NCBI GenBank assembly: GCA_026874595.1
Contig: CM049313.1
Coordinates: forward strand, 32,422,008-32,486,007
DNA: 64,000 nucleotides
Reading direction: 5' to 3'
Origin: Sipunculus nudus
Lineage: Eukaryota; Annelida; Sipuncula; Golfingiida; Sipunculidae
The notes under the pieces are model-generated. The model worked only from the letters and a program-made list of their open reading frames with translations, did no database searches and was not told the origin of the DNA. The translations under genes were made by a program, and so were the position numbers. Positions 1 to 14,087 of this stretch are shown here, piece by piece; positions within the stretch are counted from its first letter, which is position 1, and the number at the start of each line of letters is the position of its first letter.

Positions 1-1745
1 TTACAAGAATAATCCCCTGAATAACTCTTATAATAATTAATTGTCTTTTATGGTTCCAAAGAATGAATTTTGGCTGAATAATAAAGATTGAATTGAGTCA
101 TTTTACCATATATGTTAGCTGTGTGAAGCAGATACATCTAGCCTGGCACCAGTTAATCATCATCCGTTACATCATGCCTCCAGACATTTAGATTTCAGGT
201 TATCTTTGGTTAATATTGACAAGAATGTTTTTTAAAAACTTTAAAAAAATGTAGATTTATGATTTTAGATATTCCTCATGCCAGGCAATGTTTACAATCA
301 CAGGTATACGTTATAACTCATACTATTGGATTGACTGGAGCTAGCATCATGAAATTTAATGCAAAAAATTAGCCATCTGAAAAAAATCTGCATTTTCTCA
401 GATTTTATAGAGAAAAAGCTAAAAAAAACCTTAAAAAATCTTCTCCTCTGAAACGGTCAAGCCAATTTGTTCAGTATTTCACAGAAATAATCTTTTATAT
501 CATCTCTCTCAAGTTTGTTCAAATGGTTCAAGTTCAGTGAATATTTGCCGTATTACAGGAAGTTGAACCTAGTCATCTGTCCGAAAAAGCATACTAAAAT
601 GACAATCTCAGAAACGGCCGGAGCTATCATCACCAAATTTTCTGCCAGTGTTGGTCACATGAGCCATATATGAAATTCAGGTATTGGTGGTCACCTGCAT
701 TGACCTTTTTTGTACGGGGGTCATTGGTCATCTGTACATTAACCCATAATTTCTCAGAATAGCAGGAACTACCATCCCCAGATTTTGTGGAATAATCTGT
801 CATATATCAAATGTTGTGGGATTCAGCTTATTTATGAAAAAACTGCATCTTTGATTATTCTAGATATTTTGATAAAAAGTTTATGAATATGTCAGCTTGA
901 AAAAATGCATTTTAGCCAAAGTCTTTCAGTATGTGTAAACAGATTTACCAACAGGCTAAGATTGTGTCTGTATATTTAAATAGGTTAAGAAACTGCCAAC
1001 TGTTTCAGTATTGGCAATAGATCAAGAGTTCATTCAGTGCAGCCAGATATAGGTCAAGAGTTCAGTCAGTGCAGTCAAGCACAAGGCATGTGATCCCCTC
1101 ATGGGTGACATGTGAACACCTCACGGGCACCATGTGATCACCTCATGGGTGTCATGCCTCAGGGCTGCATGTGGAGTCAATCTATTTATAGCTTTGGCAG
1201 ACTGCCAACAGTATCATATTAGGCAACAGGTCAAGAGTTCACTCAGTGCAGCCAGGTACAGGTCAAAAGTTCACCCAGTCTAGCCAGGTGCAGGTCATGA
1301 GTTTATTCAGTGCAGTAGCCTGAGCAAGCAAATTTGTCACAGTTCACTCGGGGCAACTGTCTTTCTCACCTAAGTGTGGTCAGCCCCATGCATCAGACTT
1401 AAGGTAAGTTTGATGTATTGGCCTGATATTTATGCGTCTTTGATGGGTTTCTCATTCACAAGACAGGTGTCACCACCTACAGTGACTTTGGACAGTGTGT
1501 GACTTTTGTGCCTGCTTATTTCTATAGAGGAATTTGATATATCATCCTGAAATTTGGCATATTTATACCTATCGAATAGCTTTGTCGTATACAAGACTGG
1601 TGGTGCCACCTACAATAATTTTTGCACAGAGCGAGTCCCTGCTTATTTCTGAGGAGGGGTTTGATATATCAGTCTGAACTTGGGCATATGTATATATCTC
1701 TGATAGCTTTGTTGTATACAAGACTGGTGGTGCCAGCTACAATCA
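1..1745. repeat. Mosaic of dispersed repeats, inverted relative to copies at 49-53 kb
   Basis: No coding region is visible. Several blocks reappear in reverse complement on the right side of the window. Positions 1-250 match 52655-52895, including a segment resembling tttggctgaat and a later tagatttcaggttat. Positions 901-1430 match 49195-49545, sharing the tcactcagtgcagccaggta and ttcactcggggcaact motifs. The 430-860 block belongs to family D, recognised by gagctatcatcaccaaattt. Positions 1530-1745 contain two units of about 128 bp, each with tttgatatatc and a ggtggtgcca motif, also found inverted near 51900-52060. The blocks are not in the same order as their counterparts, so this is a shuffled mosaic rather than one simple inverted duplication. 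Confidence 0.65.
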
Positions 1746-2556
1746 TTTTTAGCTCAGCTGACTGTAAGTCAACTGAGGTGTGGGAATGGCGCTTTGTCCG
1801 TCGTCCATACGGGTATCCGGCTTTCCGTTAGCAGGGCACAAATCGTAACAGCTGGTCCTATAAACTTCTAAGTGAGAATTGTGGGAGGTCAATAAAAAAT
1901 CTCCTTGGAAACCTGAAATTAGGTCACTGCGACCTATATCCTTTGAGCTACGGGGCTTGAAAGTACCCCCCAGAATAGTAAGAAATTTGATACAAAACCT
2001 CCAATATCTTGATAATTAATGCATGGTTTGTCATGAATCTTGCCTTGAATATTGACCATGACTAGTTTTGTCAGTTCCTGAAACGTGGTGGCGCCACCTG
2101 TATTTTTTCTATTTTAACGAATATTTTTCTATTTATTTACTAAAAATAAACTGGCTCCAAACTTGATTTAATAATGACCAACCACATAAGTAAATTATTT
2201 TGATTACCAGGGTCCAGCGATATAAGTTGAAGGTCACAGGAGCCACATCTTTAAAAAGATTTTTGATGCACTGTAAATCAAACTTTTCATCCTGAACTTT
2301 CCAACGATCACACATGGCTTACTTGCCTAAAGTGAGGAAACCTGTAGAATTTGAGGTTATCTGGTCAGAGGTCAAGGTCACTTTTTAAAAGATTGTTACA
2401 ATAATCCTAATGCTGCAAGTTCAAGGATATTAAGTTCTAAGATTTTTGGTCACAAGGTCATTGGTTAAGGTCACAGGACTGTCATTCTGAAAAATTTCAT
2501 TAAAATTTCCTTATAGACAAATTCAGCTGAGCATTGAGACCCATGGGTCCATAGTT
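1746..2556 (-). mobile_element. Short family E element (E1)
   Basis: On the plus strand it begins with the inverted end GCTCAGCTGA (1752-1761) and finishes with TCAGCTGAGC (2523-2532), followed by the palindrome GACCCATGGGTC (2538-2549). This is the mirror of the plus-strand copies at 26-33 and 54-64 kb, so the element lies on the minus strand. The interior carries one degraded unit of the ~340-bp core seen at 31-33 and 62-64 kb: gggcacaaatcgtaac, cctgaaattaggtc and tcctttgagctacgggg are the reverse complements of those units. It is non-coding and presumably non-autonomous. Confidence 0.65.
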
Positions 2557-3298
2557 GTGTTGTGTGCACCCATGCCAGAATTTCAGCAGTGATGTTTGTG
2601 TAATTGTTTCTTATTCAAAATGTTTAGTACCTGCTTTGTTCATATACATGAGAAGTAATGGTCCAGCATTGAAGCATTATACCTGGTGTATTTCCCAATG
2701 CACAGGTTCGCTTTAGGCCTGTAGGCCTTGTTCAGACTATGAATTGGCTTTTTTAATGATTCCTGATTTATATTTTGGACTCTAAGTCTGATATTAATGA
2801 GGATTACTGTTATAACTATATTTATGTATTAAACTTGGTGTGTTATTTTAATATTTCAAACCACGTTTGAATTCATTTATTTAAAAGAAAATAAAATAAA
2901 ATATATATATAATCCTTCAGATATTTTATTGCCTGGTGTTTTTAAACTCATTCAAATCTCATCTTTCCCTTTTTTAAGAATATAAATATTATTCACTCTG
3001 CGATTTGATATTATAATTATTGTTAATTGCAACTAGGTAAAGGTGCAATTAGGTTCTTTCAGATCATTATTTTAGTAAATCAACATGTTTCATTAAAAAA
3101 ACACGACCGAATCAGAGATTGTAACAGAGGTTGAATCTGTGTTGATTTATTTTGAAAGGTAAAATATACTGAATTATCACGATATTTCACTGCAAAACTT
3201 CATTTGATTATTGAATTTTTATAAAAAAAAGTGTCATGGTCTGTATAAATGTGTTGTTACGGCGTTGATTAATTGTACCTGACCGTTGTTACCTGCAG
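2557..3298. other. Repeat fragment then AT-rich intron, no gene seen
   Basis: Positions 2557-2710 are an inverted match to about 50540-50705: tgtgcacccatgccagaa and cagcattgaagcattatacc recur there in reverse complement. From 2711 to 3298 the sequence is AT-rich with no convincing open frame or repeat. It reads as the intron preceding the exon at 3299, ending in the acceptor gttacctgcag. Confidence 0.5.
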
Positions 3299-3473
3299 AG
3301 TGAGGAAACCGTGGTTCAGTACAGGAGGCAGGGCAACGAGTGCATCGACCAGATGAAAGAGATACTGTGGAAGCTAGGACACCGGCAGCTCAAACCCAAT
3401 GACTGGAAGAAACTGGCCCTGTACTGGAAATTTACAGAGGCTCACATTAGAGCGGTAGAACACCAGTACACAG
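3299..3473 (+). CDS. Internal exon: N-terminal half of a death domain, ANKDD1-like protein
   Basis: This is an internal exon of 175 bp between acceptor ttacctgcag (ending 3298) and donor ACACAG|gtacca (gt at 3474-3475). It reads in phase 0 from AGT at 3299 and leaves phase 1, the last base being the G of a split glycine codon. The peptide starts SEETVVQYRRQGNECIDQ, continues through KEILWKLGHRQLKPNDWKKL and ends with TEAHIRAVEHQYTG. The WKKLA..W.FTE.HI.A.E.QYTG pattern is that of helices 1-4 of the death domain of ankyrin repeat and death domain-containing proteins (ANKDD1A/B). Death domains make homotypic contacts in signalling complexes. The preceding ankyrin exons are not visible and must lie upstream. 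It joins in phase to the exon at 19049. Seen: splice signals, open frame and conserved pattern. Inferred: the family. Another ankyrin/death-domain paralogue is possible. Confidence 0.8.
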
Positions 3474-4439
3474 GTACCATGCACTATACATAACTACACA
3501 CGTACGTAGGCTGTCAGTAGAGCACCAGTACACAGGTACCATACACTATATACGTAACTACACACGTACGTAGGCTGTCAGTAGAACACCAGTACACAGG
3601 TAACATACACTATACATGACTATACACGCACGTAGGTTGTCAGTAGATCACCAGTACACAGGTACCATACACTATATACGTAACTTAAAACGTACGTAGT
3701 TTGTCAGTAGAACACCAGTACACCGGTAACATACACTAGACATAACTACATACGTACGTAGATTGTCAGTAGAACACCAGTACACAGGTACCATACACTA
3801 TATACGTAACTACACATGCACGTAGGTTGTCAGTTGAACGCCAGTACACCGGTAACATACACCATACATAACTACACACGTACGTAGGTTGTCAGTAGAA
3901 CACCAGTGCACAGGTACCATACACTATATACGTAACTACACACGCACGTAGGTTGTCAGCTGAACACCAGTACACCGGTAACATACACCATACATAACTA
4001 CACACGTACGTAGGTTGTCAGTAGAACAACAGTACACATGTAACATACACTATACATGACTATACACGCACGCAGGCTGTCAGTAGAACACCAGCACACA
4101 GGTATAATAAACTATACATGACTACACACGTACGTAAGTTGTCAGTAGAACACCAGTACACTGGTACCATACACTATATATGTAACTACACACGCACGTA
4201 GGTTGTCAGTTGAACACCAGTACACCGGTAACATACACCATACATAACGACACACGTACGTAGGTTGTCAGTAGAACACCAGTACACAGTTAACATACAC
4301 TATACATGACTATACACGCACGTAGGTTGTCAGTAGAACACCAGTACACAGGTACCATACATAATATACGTAACTACACACGCACGTAGGTTGTCAGTTG
4401 AGCACCAGTACACCGGTAACATACACCATACATAACTAC

Positions 4440-7400
4440 ACACGTACGTAGGTTGTCAGTAGAACACCAGTGCACAGGTTCCATACACTATATACGTAAC
4501 TACACACGCACGTAGGTTGTCAGTTGAACACCAGTACACCGGTAACATACACTAGACATAACTAAATACGAACGTAGATTGTCAGTAGAACACCAGTGCA
4601 CAGGTACCATACACTATATACGTAACTACACACGCACGTAGGTTGTCAGTTGAACACCAGTACACCGGTAACATACACCATACATAACTACACACGTACG
4701 TAGGTTGTCAGTAGAACACCAGTGCACAGGTACCATACACTATATACGTAACTACACACGCACGTAGGTTGTCAGTTGAACACCAGTACACCGGTAACAT
4801 ACACTAGACATAACTAAATACGAACGTAGATTGTCAGTAGAACACCAGTGCACAGGTACCATACACTATACACGTAACTACACACGCACGTAGGTTGTCA
4901 GTTGAACACCAGTACACCGGTAACATACACCATACATAACTACACACGTACGTAGGTTGTCAGTAGAACACCAGTACACCGGTAACATACACTAGACATA
5001 ACTACATACGTACGTAGATTGTCAGTAGAACACCAGTACACAGGTACCATACACTATATACGTAACTACACACGCAAGTAGGTTGTCAGTTGAACACCAG
5101 TACACCGGTAACATACACCATACATAACTACACACGTACGTAGGTTGTCAGTAGAACACCAGTACACCGGTAACATACACTAGACATAACTACATACGTA
5201 CGTATATTGTCAGTAGAACACCAGTACACAGGTACCATACACTATATACGTAACTACACACGCACGTAGGTTGTCAGTTGAACACCAGTACACCGGTAAC
5301 ATACACCATACATAACTACACACGTACGTAGGTTGTCAGTAGAACACCAGTACACAGGTAACATTCACTATACATGACTATACATGCACGTAGGTTGTCA
5401 GTAGAACACCTGTACACAGGTACCATACACTATATACGTAACTACACACGCACGTAGGTTGTCAGTTGAACACCAGTACACTGGTAACATACACCATACA
5501 TAACTACACACGTACGTAGGTTGTCAGTAGAACACCAGTACACATGTAACATACACTATACATGACTATACACGCACGTAGGCTGTCAGTAGAACACCAG
5601 CACACAGGTATAATACACTATACATGACTACACACGTACGTAAGTTGTCAGTAGAACACCAGTACACTGGTACCATACACTATATACGTAACTACACACG
5701 CACGTAGGTTGTCAGTAGAACACCAGTACACAGGTAACATACACTATAATACATGACTATACACGCACGTAGGTTGTCAGTAGAACACCAGTACACTGGT
5801 ACCATACACTATATATGTAACTACACACGTACGTAGGTTGTCAGTTGAACACCAGTACACCGGTAACATACACCATACATAACTACACACGTACGTAGGT
5901 TGTCAGTAGAACACCAGTACACAGTTAACAAACACTATACATGACTATACACGCACGTAGGTTGTCAGTAGAACACCAGTACACAGGTACCTGCATAATA
6001 TACGTAACTACACACGCACGTAGGTTGTCAGTTGAACACCAGTACACCGGTAACATACACTAGACATAACTACACACGTACGTAGGTTGTCAGAAGAACA
6101 CCAGTGCACAGGTACCATACACTATATACGTAACTACACACGCACGTAGGTTGTCAGTTGAACACCAGTACACCGGTAACATACACTAGACATAACTAAA
6201 TACGAACGTAGATTGTCAGTAGAACACCAGTGCACAGGTACCATACACTATATACGTAACTACACACGCACGTAGGTTGTCAGTTGAACACCAGTACACC
6301 GGTAACATACACCAAACATAACTACACACGTACGTAGGTTGTCAGTAGAACACCAGTACACAGGTAACATACACTATACATGACTATACACGCACGTAGG
6401 TTGTCAGTAGAACACCAATACACAGTACCATACGCTACATACGTAATTACACACGCACGTAGGTTGTCAGTTGAACACAAGAACACCGGTAACATACACC
6501 ATACATAACTACACACGTACGTAGGTTGTCAGTTGAACACCAGTACACCGGTAACATACACCATACATAACTACACACGTACGTAGGTTGTCAGTAGAAC
6601 ACCAGTGCACAGGTACCATACACTATATACGTAACTACACACGCACGTAGGTTGTCAGTTGAACACCAGTACACCGGTAACATACACTAGACATAACTAC
6701 ATACGTACGTAGATTGTCAGTAGAACACCAGTGCACAGGTACCATACACTATATACGTAACTACACACGCACGTAGGTTGTCAGTTGAACACCAGTACAC
6801 CGGTAACATACACCATACATAATTACACACGTACGTAGGTTGTCAGTAGAACACCAGTACACAGGTAACATACACTATACAGGACTATACACGCACGTAG
6901 GTTGTCAGTAGAACACCAGTACACAGTACCATACACTATATACGTAACTACACACGCACGTAGGTTGTCAGTTGAACACCAGTACACCGGTAACATACAC
7001 CATACATAACTACACACGTACGTAGGTTGTCAGTAGAACACCAGTTCACATGTAACATACACTATACATGACTATACACGCACGTAGGCTGTCAGTAGAA
7101 CACCAGCACACAGGTATAATACACTATACATGACTACACATGTACGTAAGTTGTCAGTAGAACACCAGTACACTGGTAACATACACTATACATAACTACA
7201 CACGTACGTAAGTTGTCAGTAGAACACCAGTACACAGGTACCATACACTATATACGTAACTACACACGTACGTAGGTTGTCAGTAGAACACCAGTATACA
7301 GGTAACATAAACTATACATGACTATACACGTACGTAAGTTGTCAGTAGAACACCAGTACACAGGTACCATACACTATATACGTAACTACACACGTACGTA

Positions 7401-7480
7401 GGTTGTCAGTAGAACACCAGTACACAGGTAACATACACTATAATACATGACTATACACGCACGTAGGTTGTCAGTAGAAC
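4440..7480 (+). repeat. Block duplicated within the satellite (left copy)
   Basis: This ~3.04-kb block of monomers recurs at 11047-14087 with a constant offset of 6607 bp. I checked markers along it: cgaacgtaga at 4821/11428, cgtatattgt at 5201/11808, ttcactatac at 5364/11971 and the ggctgtcagt variant at 5581/12188. Only occasional substitutions separate the copies. The order of variant monomers is preserved, which points to block duplication rather than independent monomer amplification. Confidence 0.85.
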
Positions 7481-10400
7481 ATCAGTACACCGGTAACATA
7501 CACTAGACATAACTACATACGTACGTATATTGTCAGTAGAACACCAGTACACAGGTACCATACACTATATACGTAACTACACACGCACGTAGGTTGTCAG
7601 TTGAACACCAGTACACCGGTAACATACACCATACATAACTACACACGTACGTAGGTTGTCAGTAGAACACCAGTACACAGGTAACATTCACTATACATGA
7701 CTATACATGCACGTAGGTTGTCAGTAGAACACCTGTACACAGGTACCATACACTATATACGTAACTACACACGCACGTAGGTTGTCAGTTGAACACCAGT
7801 ACACTGGTAACATACACCATACATAACTACACACGTACGTAGGTTGTCAGTAGAACACCAGTACACATGTAACATACACTATACATGACTATACACGTAC
7901 GTAGGTTGTCAGTAGAACACCAGTACACAGTTAACATACACTATACATGACTATACACGCACGTAGGTTGTCAGTAGAACACCAGTACACAGGTACCATA
8001 CATAATATACGTAACTACACACGCACGTAGGTTGTCAGTTGAGCACCAGTACACCGGTAACATACACCATACATAACTACACACGTACGTAGGTTGTCAG
8101 TAGAACACCAGTGCACAGGTTCCATACACTATATACGTAACTACACACGCACGTAGGTTGTCAGTTGAACACCAGTACACCGGTAACATACACTAGACAT
8201 AACTAAATACGAACGTAGATTGTCAGTAGAACACCAGTGCACAGGTACCATACACTATATACGTAACTACACACGCACGTAGGTTGTCAGTTGAACACCA
8301 GTACACCGGTAACATACACCATACATAACTACACACGTACGTAGGTTGTCAGTAGAACACCAGTGCACAGGTACCATACACTATATACGTAACTACACAC
8401 GCACGTAGGTTGTCAGTTGAACACCAGTACACCGGTAACATACACTAGACATAACTAAATACGAACGTAGATTGTCAGTAGAACACCAGTGCACAGGTAC
8501 CATACACTATATACGTAACTACACACGCACGTAGGTTGTCAGTTGAACACCAGTACACCGGTAACATACACCATACATAACTACACACGTACGTAGGTTG
8601 TCAGTAGAACACCAGTACACCGGTAACATACACTAGACATAACTACATACGTACGTAGATTGTCAGTAGAACACCAGTACACAGGTACCATACACTATAT
8701 ACGTAACTACACACGCAAGTAGGTTGTCAGTTGAACACCAGTACACCGGTAACATACACCATACATAACTACACACGTACGTAGGTTGTCAGTAGAACAC
8801 CAGTACACCGGTAACATACACTAGACATAACTACATACGTACGTATATTGTCAGTAGAACACCAGTACACAGGTACCATACACTATATACGTAACTACAC
8901 ACGCACGTAGGTTGTCAGTTGAACACCAGTACACCGGTAACATACACCATACATAACTACACACGTACGTAGGTTGTCAGTAGAACACCAGTACACAGGT
9001 AACATTCACTATACATGACTATACATGCACGTAGGTTGTCAGTAGAACACCTGTACACAGGTACCATACACTATATACGTAACTACACACGCACGTAGGT
9101 TGTCAGTTGAACACCAGTACACTGGTAACATACACCATACATAACTACACACGTACGTTGGTTGTCAGTAGAACACCAGTACACATGTAACATACACTAT
9201 ACATGACTATACACGTACGTAGGTTGTCAGTAGAACACCAGTACACAGTTAACATACACTATACATGACTATACACGCACGTAGGTTGTCAGTAGAACAC
9301 CAGTACACAGGTACCATACATAATATACGTAACTACACACGCACGTAGGTTGTCAGTTGAGCACCAGTACACCGGTAACATACACCATACATGACTAGAA
9401 CACCAATACACATGTAACATACACTATACATGACTATACACGTACGTAGGTTGTCAGTAGAACACCAGTACACAGTTAACATACACTATACATGACTATA
9501 CACGCACGTAGGTTGTCAGTAGAACACCAGTACACAGGTACCATACATAATATACGTAACTACACACGTACGTAGGTTGTCAGTAGAACACCAGTGCACA
9601 GGTTCCATACACTATATACGTAACTACACACGCACGTAGGTTGTCAGTTGAACACCAGTACACCGGTAACATACACTAGACATAACTAAATACGAACGTA
9701 GATTGTCAGTAGAACACCAGTGCACAGGTACCATACACTATATACGTAACTACACACGCACGTAGGTTGTCAGTTGAACACCAGTACACCGGTAACATAC
9801 ACCATACATAACTACACACGTACGTAGGTTGTCAGTAGAACACCAGTGCACAGGTACCATACACTATATACGTAACTACACACGCACGTAGGTTGTCAGT
9901 TGAACACCAGTACACCGGTAACATACACTAGACATAACTAAATACGAACGTAGATTGTCAGTAGAACACCAGTGCACAGGTACCATACACTATATACGTA
10001 ACTACACACGCACGTAGGTTGTCAGTTGAACACCAGTACACCGGTAACATACACCATACATAACTACACACGTACGTAGGTTGTCAGTAGAACACCAGTA
10101 CACCGGTAACATACACTAGACATAACTACATACGTACGTAGATTGTCAGTAGAACACCAGTACACAGGTACCATACACTATATACGTAACTACACACGCA
10201 AGTAGGTTGTCAGTTGAACACCAGTACACCGGTAACATACACCATACATAACTACACACGTACGTAGGTTGTCAGTAGAACACCAGTACACCGGTAACAT
10301 ACACTAGACATAACTACATACGTACGTATATTGTCAGTAGAACACCAGTACACAGGTACCATACACTATATACGTAACTACACACGCACGTAGGTTGTCA

Positions 10401-11046
10401 GTTGAACACCAGTACACTGGTAACATACACCATACATAACTACACACGTACGTTGGTTGTCAGTAGAACACCAGTACACCGGTAACATTCACTATACATG
10501 ACTATACATGCACGTAGGTTGTCAGTAGAACACCTGTACACAGGTACCATACACTATATACGTAACTACACACGCACGTAGGTTGTCAGTTGAACACCAG
10601 TACACTGGTAACATACACCATACATAACTACACACGTACGTTGGTTGTCAGTAGAACACCAGTACACATGTAACATACACTATACATGACTATACACGTA
10701 CGTAGGTTGTCAGTAGAACACCAGTACACAGTTAACATACACTATACATGACTATACACGCACGTAGGTTGTCAGTAGAACACCAGTACACAGGTACCAT
10801 ACATAATATACGTAACTACACACGCACGTAGGTTGTCAGTTGAGCACCAGTACACCGGTAACATACACCATACATGACTAGAACACCAATACACATGTAA
10901 CATACACTATACATGACTATACACGTACGTAGGTTGTCAGTAGAACACCAGTACACAGTTAACATACACTATACATGACTATACACGCACGTAGGTTGTC
11001 AGTAGAACACCAGTACACAGGTACCATACATAATATACGTAACTAC

Positions 11047-14000
11047 ACACGTACGTAGGTTGTCAGTAGAACACCAGTGCACAGGTTCCATACACTATAT
11101 ACGTAACTACACACGCACGTAGGTTGTCAGTTGAACACCAGTACACCGGTAACATACACTAGACATAACTAAATACGAACGTAGATTGTCAGTAGAACAC
11201 CAGTGCACAGGTACCATACACTATATACGTAACTACACACGCACGTAGGTTGTCAGTTGAACACCAGTACACCGGTAACATACACCATACATAACTACAC
11301 ACGTACGTAGGTTGTCAGTAGAACACCAGTGCACAGGTACCATACACTATATACGTAACTACACACGCACGTAGGTTGTCAGTTGAACACCAGTACACCG
11401 GTAACATACACTAGACATAACTAAATACGAACGTAGATTGTCAGTAGAACACCAGTGCACAGGTACCATACACTATATACGTAACTACACACGCACGTAG
11501 GTTGTCAGTTGAACACCAGTACACCGGTAACATACACCATACATAACTACACACGTACGTAGGTTGTCAGTAGAACACCAGTACACCGGTAACATACACT
11601 AGACATAACTACATACGTACGTAGATTGTCAGTAGAACACCAGTACACAGGTACCATACACTATATACGTAACTACACACGCAAGTAGGTTGTCAGTTGA
11701 ACACCAGTACACCGGTAACATACACCATACATAACTACACACGTACGTAGGTTGTCAGTAGAACACCAGTACACCGGTAACATACACTAGACATAACTAC
11801 ATACGTACGTATATTGTCAGTAGAACACCAGTACACAGGTACCATACACTATATACGTAACTACACACGCACGTAGGTTGTCAGTTGAACACCAGTACAC
11901 CGGTAACATACACCATACATAACTACACACGTAAATAGGTTGTCAGTAGAACACCAGTACACAGGTAACATTCACTATACATGACTATACATGCACGTAG
12001 GTTGTCAGTAGAACACCTGTACACAGGTACCATACACTATATACGTAACTACACACGCACGTAGGTTGTCAGTTGAACACCAGTACACTGGTAACATACG
12101 CCATACATAACTACACACGTACGTAGGTTGTCAGTAGAACACCAGTACACATGTAACATACACTATACATGACTATACACGCACGTAGGCTGTCAGTAGA
12201 ACACCAGCACACAGGTATAATACACTATACATGACTACACACGTACGTAAGTTGTCAGTAGAACACCAGTACACTGGTACCATACACTATATACGTAACT
12301 ACACACGCACGTAGGTTGTCAGTAGAACACCAGTACACAGGTAACATACACTATAATACATGACTATACACGCACGTAGGTTGTCAGTAGAACACCAGTA
12401 CACTGGTACCATACACTATATATGTAACTACACACGTACGTAGGTTGTCAGTTGAACACCAGTACACCGGTAACATACACCATACATAACTACACACGTA
12501 CGTAGGTTGTCAGTAGAACACCAGTACACAGTTAACAAACACTATACATGACTATACACGCACGTAGGTTGTCAGTAGAACACCAGTACACAGGTACCTG
12601 CATAATATACGTAACTACACACGCACGTAGGTTGTCAGTTGAACACCAGTACACCGGTAACATACACTAGACATAACTACACACGTACGTAGGTTGTCAG
12701 AAGAACACCAGTGCACAGGTACCATACACTATATACGTAACTACACACGCACGTAGGTTGTCAGTTGAACACCAGTACACCGGTAACATACACTAGACAT
12801 AACTAAATACGAACGTAGATTGTCAGTAGAACACCAGTGCACAGGTACCATACACTATATACGTAACTACACACGCACGTAGGTTGTCACTTGAACACCA
12901 GTACACCGGTAACATACACCAAACATAACTACACACGTACGTAGGTTGTCAGTAGAACACCAGTACACAGGTAACATACACTATACATGACTATACACGC
13001 ACGTAGGTTGTCAGTAGAACACCAATACACAGTACCATACGCTACATACGTAATTACACACGCACGTAGGTTGTCAGTTGAACACAAGAACACCGGTAAC
13101 ATACACCATACATAACTACACACGTACGTAGGTTGTCAGTTGAACACCAGTACACCGGTAACATACACCATACATAACTACACACGTACGTAGGTTGTCA
13201 GTAGAACACCAGTGCACAGGTACCATACACTATATACGTAACTACACACGCACGTAGGTTGTCAGTTGAACACCAGTACACCGGTAACATACACTAGACA
13301 TAACTACATACGTACGTAGATTGTCAGTAGAACACCAGTGCACAGGTACCATACACTATATAAGTAACTACACACGCACGTAGGTTGTCAGTTGAACACC
13401 AGTACACCGGTAACATACACCTTACATAATTACACACGTACGTAGGTTGTCAGTAGAACACCAGTACACAGGTAACATACACTATACAGGACTATACACG
13501 CACGTAGGTTGTCAGTAGAACACCAGTACACAGTACCATACACTATATACGTAACTACACACGCACGTAGGTTGTCAGTTGAACACCAGTACACCGGTAA
13601 CATACACCATACATAACTACACACGTACGTAGGTTGTCAGTAGAACACCAGTTCACATGTAACATACACTATACATGACTATACACGCACGTAGGCTGTC
13701 AGTAGAACACCAGCACACAGGTATAATACACTATACATGACTACACATGTACGTAAGTTGTCAGTAGAACACCAGTACACTGGTAACATACACTATACAT
13801 AACTACACACGTACGTAAGTTGTCAGTAGAACACCAGTACACAGGTACCATACACTATATACGTAACTACACACGTACGTAGGTTGTCAGTAGAACACCA
13901 GTATACAGGTAACATAAACTATACATGACTATACACGTACGTAAGTTGTCAGTAGAACACCAGTACACAGGTACCATACACTATATACGTAACTACACAC

Positions 14001-14087
14001 GTACGTAGGTTGTCAGTAGAACACCAGTACACAGGTAACATACACTATAATACATGACTATACACGCACGTAGGTTGTCAGTAGAAC
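11047..14087 (+). repeat. Block duplicated within the satellite (right copy)
   Basis: Right copy of the 4440-7480 block, offset 6607 bp. It ends where the left copy switches at 7482 to a unit beginning with the unusual gaacatcag. Between the two copies, a 1483-bp displacement relates 9005, 10488 and 11971 (the ttcactatac marker), and also 9391 and 10874, where both copies carry the same partial-unit deletion atgactagaa. A 3641-bp displacement links 4281 to 7922. The array therefore has nested higher-order structure. Confidence 0.85.
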
